Shown one piece after another: positions 43,959 to 52,354 of a stretch of DNA of 64,000 bases; within the stretch, counting starts at the first letter, position 1, and each line of letters starts with the position of its first letter. A program made the translations under genes and the position numbers. The notes beneath the pieces were generated by a model. The model was not told the DNA's origin. It ran no database searches and saw only the letters and a list, made by a program, of their open reading frames with translations. Origin of the DNA: an uncultured Bacteroidales bacterium (GTDB lineage Bacteria > Bacteroidota > Bacteroidia > Bacteroidales > Muribaculaceae); NCBI GenBank assembly GCA_902785925.1, contig CADAAI010000002.1:62001-126000 (forward strand), in the 5' to 3' direction.

Positions 43959-44675
43959 TTATAAAGCAATGGCAGATTCGAGTGCTAGATGCATCATGGT
44001 GCGGAAGGTGGTTTGGCGTTCTTCAGCACTCATAGCTGTGAAATCAACTAACGAGTCGCTTATTGTCAACAAGCAAGCAGCACCTTTTCCTAACACATTA
44101 GCATTGTGGAAAAGAGCAAAGCTCTCCATCTCAACACAATCAACACCAGTACGCTTTCTAATTTCTTGCCAAGATTCGCTGTCAGGTCCTCCATAGAACA
44201 CGTCGCTAGAATGCACAATGCAAGGAGAACAAGAAATATTCAATTCTTGGGCTTTCTCCATAATCACCTTGTTGATATGCTCACTAGGGAAAAGTTCATG
44301 ATTTGTAACGCCATTATGCACTTGTGCATAAGAAGATGCGCTATAGGCTGAGGTTGCAAGCACTACATCGCCAACTTTGAGTCGCTCGGTGTAACTTCCA
44401 GCCGAACCTATCCTTATAATATTCTCTACACCATAAAACTGATAAAGCTCGTGGCTATATATGCCTATACTAGGCATTCCCATTCCACTTGCCATAACTG
44501 ACACAGGCTTACCATTATAGGCACCTGTGAATCCCAATACATTTCTTACGGAAGTAACTAGTTCTGGTGTATCGAGAAAATTCTCGGCAATATATTTAGC
44601 TCTCAGCGGGTCACCTGGCATGAGCACTGTGGTTGCGAAAGCTCCTTCGGGAGCATTAATGTGAGGGGTAGCCAT
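43959..44675 (-). CDS. deoD: purine-nucleoside phosphorylase (DeoD type)
   Basis: A 238-residue trimeric/hexameric enzyme that splits purine (deoxy)nucleosides with phosphate. Motifs: VLMPGDPLRAKYIAENFL, FTGAYNGKPVSVMASGMGMP, IRIGSAGSYTERLKVGDVVL, CVEMESFALFHNA and the catalytic Asp in LTISDSLVD. Length is right for DeoD. It follows the MltF-like gene by 26 bases and converges on the GT39-like gene. Confidence 0.94.
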   Translation of the reverse strand: MATPHINAPEGAFATTVLMPGDPLRAKYIAENFLDTPELVTSVRNVLGFTGAYNGKPVSVMASGMGMPSIGIYSHELYQFYGVENIIRIGSAGSYTERLKVGDVVLATSAYSASSYAQVHNGVTNHELFPSEHINKVIMEKAQELNISCSPCIVHSSDVFYGGPDSESWQEIRKRTGVDCVEMESFALFHNANVLGKGAACLLTISDSLVDFTAMSAEERQTTFRTMMHLALESAIAL

Positions 44676-44701
44676 AAGTTATTTAATTATAGAATTAAAA
44701 A

Positions 44702-46186
44702 TTATTTTTTCTTGTTTCTCTTGGATTCATACTCCCGGAATACACGATAGGCATTCTCGACTTGCCGCACATAATTTATTGTCTCGGTACCACGACAGTA
44801 GCCGAAATTGCAGACTGGATCATTGTAGAACTCTGGGTGAGTCTTCCATAATAACGCTTCCTCGACATTGGAATACCATAATTTAGGATTCTTACCATAC
44901 TTCTGAGCCAACTTCATAGCATCGATGATGTGACCAACTCCAGCATTGTAAGAGCCAAGTGTAAACCTCAGTCTCTCGGCATTGTTAGGTATGTAACTCT
45001 GCAAGAACTTGTTGGTCTTAGAAATGATGAGACTAGCTACATACACACTCTTCTCAGGATCTTTCAGGTCTTCTTCGCTGAACCCATAGCTTCGAGCTGT
45101 GCTGGGCATAATCTGCATCAATCCACGAGCATCGGCCCATGACACTGCCTGAGGATTGAAGTTTGACTCCACATAGGCAACAGCCGCCAGCAATGTCCAT
45201 TCTACACCTGCAGTGGCAGCATATTTCTTGAAGAGCTGGTCATAGGCCGAGATGTCGCCTTCTTTGCGTGAATAAATCTTTTTGAGTTCTTTCTCGTTTC
45301 CAGGGTTTTGAGAATTCTCCACAAGATTATTTAATGAATCACTCATCGCTTTCATCGAATCGCGGTGATGTTTATTCATCTCAAAATACCGCTGTTTTAT
45401 CTCTCGCGCCCTAGCTATAGTGTTATCGCTCTTAGCCCAATAGGTGATGGTATCGGCAAGCCACTTCCACTCTTTTCCGACAGCCCACGACGACCGTTGT
45501 GGGAATCCCACTTTTAAGCTGATGTTGATACTGTCGTTATAGGTCTTATTAATTTGTGCTATATCACTATCGGCAATAGTAAAAGGCAATCGACCAGTAG
45601 CCACCATATCAATGAGGTCTTCGCTAATGAGAGAATCGTTCTCAATAGCATGAATCTTGATGCCACCTCCTATCTCACTGTCGAGATTGCGCAACCTTGC
45701 TTCATAGTTTGATCCATGTATCACATATATGTCTTTCCCGATGAGTTGAGTAACATTGTTCAATGTATCTTTACCGGTACGTTGAACAAGCACTTGGTAG
45801 GTTTCATTTTGAGCCCCACAATGAATCACATGCTGTTTATACTCAGCAGTAATAGGTATTTCATAGGCAGCGACATGTACTTTATTGTTTTCCACAAAAT
45901 TAATCAGCTCTTTCATGCTGCTTGCCACATGGAACTTGATATTCATCTTGTTCTCACGTGCGAATGCACGAATGCGTTCATAATCATAGCCCAGAGTGTC
46001 GCCTTTGAGAATAAAGAAACTTGCAGGACTATAAATTGTGCCCACAACTAATGTGTCGGGGAAATCATGCCTAACAGTTATTGTGGGCAAAGTCTCCGAC
46101 TTGCTCATTGGCGATTGCTCGCTCTTATTGCTACATGATGTCAATGCGAGCAAAATGATTAATATGAGCAACTTAAAAAATTTCAT
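44702..46186 (-). CDS. mltF: MltF-like lytic transglycosylase lipoprotein
   Basis: A 494-residue lipoprotein (lipobox LTSC, Cys18). The first half (about 40-270) is a type-3 solute-binding-like domain (LGYDYERIRAFARENKMNIK, VHVAAYEIPIT, GKDIYVIHGSNYEARL). The second half (about 325-480) is an SLT transglycosylase domain with the catalytic Glu in AAVAYVESNFNPQAV, then WADARGLMQIMPSTARSYGF and LGSYNAGVGHIIDAM. MltF cuts peptidoglycan glycan strands to 1,6-anhydro ends and is controlled by its sensor domain. It lies between cdsA (48-base gap) and deoD (26-base gap). Confidence 0.92.
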   Translation of the reverse strand: MKFFKLLILIILLALTSCSNKSEQSPMSKSETLPTITVRHDFPDTLVVGTIYSPASFFILKGDTLGYDYERIRAFARENKMNIKFHVASSMKELINFVENNKVHVAAYEIPITAEYKQHVIHCGAQNETYQVLVQRTGKDTLNNVTQLIGKDIYVIHGSNYEARLRNLDSEIGGGIKIHAIENDSLISEDLIDMVATGRLPFTIADSDIAQINKTYNDSINISLKVGFPQRSSWAVGKEWKWLADTITYWAKSDNTIARAREIKQRYFEMNKHHRDSMKAMSDSLNNLVENSQNPGNEKELKKIYSRKEGDISAYDQLFKKYAATAGVEWTLLAAVAYVESNFNPQAVSWADARGLMQIMPSTARSYGFSEEDLKDPEKSVYVASLIISKTNKFLQSYIPNNAERLRFTLGSYNAGVGHIIDAMKLAQKYGKNPKLWYSNVEEALLWKTHPEFYNDPVCNFGYCRGTETINYVRQVENAYRVFREYESKRNKKK

Positions 46187-46234
46187 GGAACCTTAATTGC
46201 TAATATCCAAAGATATAACTAGAAAAAATAATAT

Positions 46235-47101
46235 TTATTGTATTGATTCCACTATTTCAAGTAGTGTGAGTACTGCTGGAGCCACAAAGAGCAAGCTGTC
46301 GATACGATCAAGAATGCCCCCGTGTCCAGGAATAAGATTGCCAGAATCTTTCACACCTGCTGTGCGCTTGAGAAGCGATTCAAATAGATCGCCCAATGTT
46401 GCAGCAATCACAACTGTAATAGCCATTACGATCCATGTGTCAATACTAATCCATTTCTCAGGCGTAAGCTCACTTGAGTTGAAAAATGCACCAATTGGTT
46501 CAATACAAGCTATAATGATAGCTGCGATGATCACGAAAGCAGCTCCTCCGACGACTCCCTCCCAAGATTTCTTAGGACTAATGCGCTCAAAAAGGCGATG
46601 CTTACCTATAGCGCATCCCACAAGAAAAGCACCAGTGTCATAAAGCCAAATGAAAATGAACATGGCAAGCACAATGCGTGGAGTGTGATGTATTGCTATC
46701 ATGCACATCGCTGTCAACGGAAATGCAACATAAAGCAAAGATGCAAGTGATTGCCTAACATCGGCAATGGCATTATGGGAAGGCAGATAAAGCTGAAAAC
46801 TAAGTCTTAACAAAAAGTATATTGCTAATGGAACAAGCAATAGGCCATCGACATGTTGCGAATGATGATTGAGTAGTGAAAGCATCATGGCTACTCCTCC
46901 AGCACAATCAAGGATTGTAATGTGCTTTGTAACAGGTTTCCCATCATGATTAAAAAGACGAGATGCCTCAATCATACCCAGAATAAAGAAGCATGAAACT
47001 AGGACAATAAAAAGAATCTTGCTACTATCCCACAGTAATAATGCTGCAACAATTAATGCTACATAGATGCCGCCAAAAAGGGCTCTTTTTACTATATTCA
47101 T
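46235..47101 (-). CDS. cdsA: phosphatidate cytidylyltransferase
   Basis: A 288-residue polytopic enzyme that makes CDP-diacylglycerol for all phospholipids. About eight hydrophobic helices, then the signature near the end: WLYDTGAFLVGCAIGKHRLF, SPKKSWEGVVGG, and the diagnostic FESLLKRTAGVKDSGNLIPG followed by HGGILDRIDSL. It is the first gene in the unit with mltF and deoD. In many relatives ftsH precedes cdsA, which is not so here. Confidence 0.93.
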   Translation of the reverse strand: MNIVKRALFGGIYVALIVAALLLWDSSKILFIVLVSCFFILGMIEASRLFNHDGKPVTKHITILDCAGGVAMMLSLLNHHSQHVDGLLLVPLAIYFLLRLSFQLYLPSHNAIADVRQSLASLLYVAFPLTAMCMIAIHHTPRIVLAMFIFIWLYDTGAFLVGCAIGKHRLFERISPKKSWEGVVGGAAFVIIAAIIIACIEPIGAFFNSSELTPEKWISIDTWIVMAITVVIAATLGDLFESLLKRTAGVKDSGNLIPGHGGILDRIDSLLFVAPAVLTLLEIVESIQ

Positions 47102-47135
47102 TGCAAGTGATTTAACTCGGTTATTAATTTGAATG

Positions 47136-47143
47136 CAAATTTA
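47136..47143 (-). promoter_or_regulatory. -7 box (TAAATTTG) for cdsA
   Basis: A perfect minus-strand -7 box 35 bases before the cdsA ATG; the nearest suitable TTTG (47170-47167) is 23 bases away. Confidence 0.45.
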
Positions 47144-47188
47144 CGCTTTTTTTGCAAATAATGCATCAAAAGCTATTGCAAAAAGTAC

Positions 47189-47196
47189 TATCTTTG
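47189..47196 (+). promoter_or_regulatory. -7 box (TATCTTTG) of rarA
   Basis: A perfect TAnnTTTG 37 bases before the rarA ATG; no TTTG at 19-21 bases. Confidence 0.45.
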
Positions 47197-47232
47197 TACA
47201 TTAAATAATTAATTTAAAAGAACATTTTCATT

Positions 47233-48513
47233 ATGTACGAACCACTTGCCGAGCGCATGAGGCCAAAGACGCTCGATGACTATATAGGACAAAAGCACCT
47301 TGTTGGAGAAGGCGCTGTGATTCGTCGCATGATTGAAAGTGGTAACATATCTTCTTTTATCTTGTGGGGACCTCCAGGTGTTGGAAAGACGACTTTAGCA
47401 AGAATAATAGCAGAGCAAACTCAAGTTCCATTCTACACCCTGAGCGCTGTCACGAGTGGTGTAAAAGAGGTGCGTGAAGTCCTCGAGCGTTGTCGTGCCG
47501 ACGCTGGTAGCATCTTTACAAAAGGTCGTCCAGTGCTCTTCATCGATGAGATACACCGTTTCAACAAGTCGCAACAAGATTCGTTGCTTGGAGCTGTTGA
47601 GAATGGCACAGTTACACTGATAGGAGCTACAACCGAGAACCCTTCATTTGAGGTAATTCGTCCTCTTTTGTCGCGAGCACAAGTCTATGTGCTTGAACCA
47701 TTGAATAAAGATGACCTACTGCAGTTGCTTCAGCATGCCATTGATACCGACAAGATATTTCGTGACCGAGAAGTTAGGGTTGAAGAAACCGAAGCCATGC
47801 TGCGATATAGTGGTGGTGACGCACGCAAGTTGCTTAATATTCTCGACTTGATATATCAGTCGCTTGACGCGCATGAGCCGTTCGTAATCAACGACCAGAT
47901 AGTAACCGACCGCTTGCAACAAAACCCTCTTGCATTTGACAAGAATGGTGAAATGCACTATGATATCATCTCAGCATTTATTAAGTCGATTCGGGGTAGC
48001 GATCCAGATGCAGCTGTCTATTGGCTTGCCAGACTGATTGCTGGTGGTGAAGATCCAAAATTCATTGCCAGGCGCCTATGCATTAGCGCTGCCGAAGATA
48101 TAGGACTTGCCAATCCTAATGCCCTCTTGCTAGCTAATGCAACATTTGATGTCATCAATAAGATTGGTTGGCCCGAAGGGCGTATCCCTTTGAGTGAGTG
48201 TGCTATCTATCTCGCTACTTCTCCCAAAAGTAACAGCGCATATCTCGCTATAGACGATGCACTGGCACTTGTAAACCAAACTGGCAATTTGCCTGTGCCG
48301 CTTCACTTGCGCAATGCTCCCACCAAACTCATGAAAGAATTAGGCTATGGAGCCGATTATAAATATGCCCACGATTTCCCCGGACATTTTGTGAAACAAG
48401 ACTATCTGCCTAAAGAACTTAAGGGGACCACTATTTGGACTCCACAACCAAATCCTGCAGAATTAAAACTTAAAGAGCGGCAAGACAATCGCTGGAACCA
48501 TGATAAAAAATAA
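47233..48513 (+). CDS. rarA: replication-associated recombination protein A
   Basis: A 426-residue AAA+ ATPase of the RarA/MgsA/WRNIP1 family that acts at stalled replication forks. Motifs: PLAERMRPKTLDDYIGQKHL at the start, Walker A GPPGVGKTT near residue 46, Walker B VLFIDEIHRFNKSQQDSLL, sensor LIGATTENPSFEV, and the C-terminal clamp-loader-like YLATSPKSNSAY block. Length is typical. Monocistronic, with a perfect terminator. Confidence 0.95.
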   Translation: MYEPLAERMRPKTLDDYIGQKHLVGEGAVIRRMIESGNISSFILWGPPGVGKTTLARIIAEQTQVPFYTLSAVTSGVKEVREVLERCRADAGSIFTKGRPVLFIDEIHRFNKSQQDSLLGAVENGTVTLIGATTENPSFEVIRPLLSRAQVYVLEPLNKDDLLQLLQHAIDTDKIFRDREVRVEETEAMLRYSGGDARKLLNILDLIYQSLDAHEPFVINDQIVTDRLQQNPLAFDKNGEMHYDIISAFIKSIRGSDPDAAVYWLARLIAGGEDPKFIARRLCISAAEDIGLANPNALLLANATFDVINKIGWPEGRIPLSECAIYLATSPKSNSAYLAIDDALALVNQTGNLPVPLHLRNAPTKLMKELGYGADYKYAHDFPGHFVKQDYLPKELKGTTIWTPQPNPAELKLKERQDNRWNHDKK

Positions 48514-48514
48514 G

Positions 48515-48548
48515 AACGTTGGTGATCATGATCACCAACGTTTCTTTT
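48515..48548 (+). terminator. rho-independent terminator after rarA
   Basis: A 12-bp perfect stem (48515-48526 with 48531-48542) with a CATG loop, then TTTCTTTTT. Confidence 0.86.
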
Positions 48549-48574
48549 TAGGTCTTTAAAAAACATCTATAATT

Positions 48575-49510
48575 TCATCGAAATTCCTTCAAAAGTCCGT
48601 CAAAAAAGAAAAGGTATCGCCCTCCATCATAGTACCAATACTCTTTCAATCCAGTTTGGTCGGGACGTTGATTAACACTCTTGGGTGAACCCATCGATAA
48701 CCGGCATTCTTGCTTAGTCATGCCTTCAACTACCTTTCCGTCAACTATTCTTGCCCAATTCTCGGCTGTTATCTCTGGATACTGCAATCTAACATCAGTA
48801 AGTGAGAATAGAGAATCAAAATCACGTCCACTGATTGAACTCGTGCCAACAGTCATCCACAGCATAGCTTCTACTCCGTCGGTAGTCTTGAACTCCGCTC
48901 GCAGGGGATAAATGCCATTGCCAGGACCAATTGCAGTGATCACAACAGGTATGAACTTGCGCCCCACTATCTTATCGCCAGTGACAGTTTGCCAAGTCGA
49001 GGTCTTGACATATACCGTCTTACCCACAATTTGATTAGCATAGTGTTTGACCATATCTCCATCCACAAGAAATGGCACAGCAAATGAACGCTGACTAATA
49101 TCGACTAATGTTTTTCCTGTTGGATAAACAAATGTGTAAATGCCATCACTGAACAGGAGGTCAACCACCTCGGTGTTATCGACTTGGCGATGTGTGGCAA
49201 TTCCTTTGTATACAAGCTGTTTGCCACAAAACACGAGGCTATCGATTTCGTAGTCAAGTGACGGTGAGAAGACGAGACGTGCCTGATCATCAACTACCCA
49301 GAACGTCTTGCCATCATGCCAAGCTGGAACGGAATCGGCATATTCGCTCAGAGCCATTGTTTTCTTTCCTCGTTCCAACTCCTGCATGGCACGACGCACA
49401 TCCTTGTCGGTAATCTTCTTAGTGCTCTCCACGCCAGTAAAGCATGCGCTCAAATTTGTTAACAAGAGCAACGACACCATTAATTTGAATAGATGCTGAT
49501 ATATTCTCAT
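48575..49510 (-). CDS. lipoprotein with C-terminal BamE/SmpA-like segment
   Basis: A 311-residue lipoprotein from the ATG at 49510, which gives a clear lipoprotein signal (MVSLLLLTNLSAC, Cys23). A longer frame from 49561 is ruled out by the promoter box at 49540-49547. The last 55 residues resemble the BamE/SmpA fold of the outer-membrane assembly machinery: VEGMTKQECRLSMGSPKSVN, then LKEYWYYDGGRYLFFFDGLL (family 'GMt..eV...lG.P' and 'e.W.Y..g..l.F..g.l'). The middle is beta-rich and unassigned (SVPAWHDGKTFWVVDDQARL). It may be an accessory of outer-membrane assembly; not proven. Confidence 0.65.
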   Translation of the reverse strand: MRIYQHLFKLMVSLLLLTNLSACFTGVESTKKITDKDVRRAMQELERGKKTMALSEYADSVPAWHDGKTFWVVDDQARLVFSPSLDYEIDSLVFCGKQLVYKGIATHRQVDNTEVVDLLFSDGIYTFVYPTGKTLVDISQRSFAVPFLVDGDMVKHYANQIVGKTVYVKTSTWQTVTGDKIVGRKFIPVVITAIGPGNGIYPLRAEFKTTDGVEAMLWMTVGTSSISGRDFDSLFSLTDVRLQYPEITAENWARIVDGKVVEGMTKQECRLSMGSPKSVNQRPDQTGLKEYWYYDGGRYLFFFDGLLKEFR

Positions 49511-49539
49511 TAAGTATGGATCTCTAATTAATTTCAGCA

Positions 49540-49547
49540 CAAAGTTA
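49540..49547 (-). promoter_or_regulatory. -7 box (TAACTTTG) for the BamE-like lipoprotein
   Basis: A perfect minus-strand TAnnTTTG 30 bases before the ATG at 49510; no clear -33 element. Confidence 0.45.
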
Positions 49548-49596
49548 TCACTTTTTTTCAATAGACGTCACTCCATTAGTAAAATTATTGAATAAA

Positions 49597-49628
49597 TTTG
49601 CTTTTTCACTCGGCTTACACTAATTTTG
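49597..49628 (+). promoter_or_regulatory. promoter of the AI-2E-family permease
   Basis: TTTG (49597-49600), 20 bases, TAATTTTG (49621-49628), a full match; transcript start near 49633. Confidence 0.75.
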
Positions 49629-49648
49629 CACAATAAAAAAACGAGATA

Positions 49649-50806
49649 ATGGATAATACCGAAACCCGCAAGCGTTATGACCTTGATCGCATTGTGCGTC
49701 TTGTTATAGCAATAGTTAGCATCGTTGCTGCCATCTATGTTATAAATTACTTGAGTGGCATATTACTCCCATTTTTAATAGGCGGACTTTTAGCTTACAT
49801 GCTTAACCCACTTGTTGAATGGCTCATGAAGACCTTCCACATCAAAGGTCGAGCCCTGGTATCGATAATAGCTATTGTTATAGCAGTTGCTGTAATCACT
49901 TTGGTGTTGTGGTGGTTGATTCCTTATATAGGCAGTGAAGTTAGCGACATGACTAAAATGCTGACAAATTATGCCAAGGCTTCATTTAAGATACCACACA
50001 TCCCAGATGCAGTGCAAGACTTCTTCAGACAGAATTTTGATTTAACACAATGGCAGAAGATGCTCACCAAGGAGCAGTGGATGAACGTTTTCAACAGCGT
50101 GGCCAGTGGCACTTGGAGCGTACTTGGTGGCACATTGAGTGTGTTACTCGGTATTGTCACCATCTTGCTTGTGCTCATGTACATGTTCTTTATACTGCTC
50201 GACTATGATAAGATAACCCATGGATTCAAAGCTGCAATTCCTCCTCGCTATCGTCGCATAAGTTTCAAAGTTATGCGTGATGTGGAGAATACTATGAGTC
50301 GATACTTTCGTGGCCAGGCCCTTGTTTCCCTTTTTGTTGGAATAATATTTGCCGTTGAATTCTCAATCATAGGATTACCTATGGCCATTGTTTTTGGTTT
50401 GTTTATTGGTGTGCTGAACATGGTGCCATATCTTCAACTTATATCATTTCCTATTGCCGCATTCTTGTGCCTAGTGGCATCGGTCGACACAGGACAAAGC
50501 TTTTGGTATTTGTTTGGTTGGACATTTGCTGCCTACTGCATCTGTCAGGTCATTCAAGACCTCATCCTTATACCCAGTATCATGAAGCAGCAGATGGGTC
50601 TAAACCCAGCCATTGTATTTCTATCATTATCAATTTGGGGATATGTTTTAGGGTTTGTTGGACTAATTATAGCATTACCACTCACCACCCTTATTATCAG
50701 CTATTACAGTGAGTATGTCCTCCATAAGCCCAATCCACTTTACGACAAGAAGAAAACCAAGAAAAAGAAGAAAAAGGCAACGAAACCAATTGAAGAGCAA
50801 TCTTAA
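49649..50806 (+). CDS. AI-2E family (PerM/UPF0118) permease
   Basis: A 385-residue inner-membrane protein with seven or eight helices in the 'UPF0118' layout: YVINYLSGILLPFLIGGLLA and YMLNPLVEWLMK at the start, a periplasmic helical region (DFFRQNFDLTQWQKML), LFVGIIFAVEFSIIGLPMAI, LIGVLNMVPYLQLISFPIAA and LGFVGLIIALPLTTLII. The tail is Lys-rich (KKKTKKKKKKA). Members include TqsA and Na+/H+ antiporters; the substrate here is unknown. Monocistronic. Confidence 0.9.
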   Translation: MDNTETRKRYDLDRIVRLVIAIVSIVAAIYVINYLSGILLPFLIGGLLAYMLNPLVEWLMKTFHIKGRALVSIIAIVIAVAVITLVLWWLIPYIGSEVSDMTKMLTNYAKASFKIPHIPDAVQDFFRQNFDLTQWQKMLTKEQWMNVFNSVASGTWSVLGGTLSVLLGIVTILLVLMYMFFILLDYDKITHGFKAAIPPRYRRISFKVMRDVENTMSRYFRGQALVSLFVGIIFAVEFSIIGLPMAIVFGLFIGVLNMVPYLQLISFPIAAFLCLVASVDTGQSFWYLFGWTFAAYCICQVIQDLILIPSIMKQQMGLNPAIVFLSLSIWGYVLGFVGLIIALPLTTLIISYYSEYVLHKPNPLYDKKKTKKKKKKATKPIEEQS

Positions 50807-50812
50807 AAGACA

Positions 50813-50858
50813 AATAGCCCGATACGTGATAACAATTCACATCGGGCTATTATTTTTT
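50813..50858. terminator. terminator between the AI-2E permease and the O-acylation operon
   Basis: An 11-bp perfect stem (50813-50823 with 50841-50851), 17-base loop and a T run on the plus strand; it lies between converging genes and may serve both. Confidence 0.82.
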
Positions 50859-50879
50859 ATTATTAAAATCTCGCTTGTC

Positions 50880-52295
50880 TTATTCGGTGGCTGGAGCTGG
50901 CACCCAAACGTAAGCGCCAATATCATGGCCTTCACCTGCAAAGCGATCAATACCGTATCGATCATAGCGTGCGGCGTCGGGGCAATAGGAACGGTCTCCG
51001 CGTGCTATCGCATCGCTGCCGTCACGCAATCGATAATCGAAGATATATTTTTCTCGTTCGGTATAGAACTTAGGATCGGCACTCCATATACAATTGATGA
51101 AACACGAGTCATCCTCTCCCCCACTCTTAAACAAGCAGTTGCGCATGAGTATGTTCAGGCCATCAAGTTCGCCAATATTGAGTTCACTAGTGTTGCCATA
51201 GAAGATACAGTTATCGAAGTGACCGTCGAAGGGGGCTAACGATCCGTCCTCATATTCGGTCTCCAGGTTCAGTATAGGACCTTCGATAGCCGAAAAAAGA
51301 TAATAATTGGCGAAGGTGCAATTTACAAAACCTAGTTTCCCTCCCAAGAAATCGGCGACTACCAGGCCTGCGTCACTAAATTCACAGCCTTCGGCATCAA
51401 TCCATGCATTAACACCAAGCAACGTTAGCAATGATGCGTTGTGGAGCACACAATTGAAGAGGTGTAGAGTGCGACGCGTCATATCATAGGAATAAGCTTG
51501 CATGCCACGAGTGTTACCACGCATCGTAACATGACTCAACTCATTACCAAAACTGCCATAATTGAAATATACACCATCCCATTGGCCACTCATGATATCA
51601 TAGCCAATCTCACCCACAACATGGTCAAGGCGATCGCCACGCAGTGTAATTGGCTTCTCTTGAGATCCTTTAGCTGTGAGTTTCCCCTTTATAAACATAG
51701 CGGCTTTATCGTGGAATAGTAATGTTGCTCCAGAATCGATAGTAACGTCTATCAAAGTGTCAATAGTCAATGTACCATAAACAAGATATGGCTTGTTGGC
51801 AGTAAGATGAGTTGGAGTTGAAAGGGTTGTATCATTCAATATTATCACGTCTTGACCCCAGGCAGTAACTGCCACCTTCTGTGTGACTCCATTAGTTACA
51901 AACTCGATATTGTCTTTAAGATATTCCGGCTCATCCTGATTGGTGGGATCAAGGCGACTCTCTACGAAAACAAAGATGCTGTCTTCTCCCCTAACCTCGA
52001 TGTCATGAAATTCCTCGCCTTTCATTCCATCGACATTCAAGAAGAAATGCCCTTTACTCTCACCAGCAACCCTGATAGATGAAATGTTGAGCATCTTCTT
52101 GCCACGATTATAAACAAGAAATTGCTTAGTGGGTGAGCCTTGACGAGTAATGACGGTGTCAAACTTCACAGTATCGGTCGAAAACGACAGTAAATCACTT
52201 GCACTATTGGATATCTCGTCATTGATACAACTCGACATGGCCATAGCAATCATCACCACCATAGCCACAATGAGAAAATGTAATGTCTTAATCAT
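50880..52295 (-). CDS. surface or periplasmic lipoprotein with parallel beta-helix
   Basis: A 471-residue lipoprotein (lipobox ending SSC, Cys23). Residues about 35-145 form a beta-sandwich-like region with FDTVITRQGSPTKQFLVYNR, similar to choice-of-anchor or ASH-type modules. Residues about 165-430 have the short hydrophobic turns of a right-handed beta-helix (LSHVTMRGNTRGMQAY, LHLFNCVLHNASLL, LGFVNCTFANYY, FDNCIFYGNTSEL) found in pectate-lyase-like and 'right-handed parallel beta-helix repeat' proteins. The end reads GHDIGAYVW, typical of choice-of-anchor Q proteins. It is the last gene of the MBOAT/SGNH operon, 59 bases after MBOAT. No catalytic residues are assigned. Confidence 0.8.
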   Translation of the reverse strand: MIKTLHFLIVAMVVMIAMAMSSCINDEISNSASDLLSFSTDTVKFDTVITRQGSPTKQFLVYNRGKKMLNISSIRVAGESKGHFFLNVDGMKGEEFHDIEVRGEDSIFVFVESRLDPTNQDEPEYLKDNIEFVTNGVTQKVAVTAWGQDVIILNDTTLSTPTHLTANKPYLVYGTLTIDTLIDVTIDSGATLLFHDKAAMFIKGKLTAKGSQEKPITLRGDRLDHVVGEIGYDIMSGQWDGVYFNYGSFGNELSHVTMRGNTRGMQAYSYDMTRRTLHLFNCVLHNASLLTLLGVNAWIDAEGCEFSDAGLVVADFLGGKLGFVNCTFANYYLFSAIEGPILNLETEYEDGSLAPFDGHFDNCIFYGNTSELNIGELDGLNILMRNCLFKSGGEDDSCFINCIWSADPKFYTEREKYIFDYRLRDGSDAIARGDRSYCPDAARYDRYGIDRFAGEGHDIGAYVWVPAPATE

Positions 52296-52354
52296 AACTT
52301 AAAAACGCAAATCCCCTACAATTATTGTTTTACAACACGGAAGAGATGGTTTTA

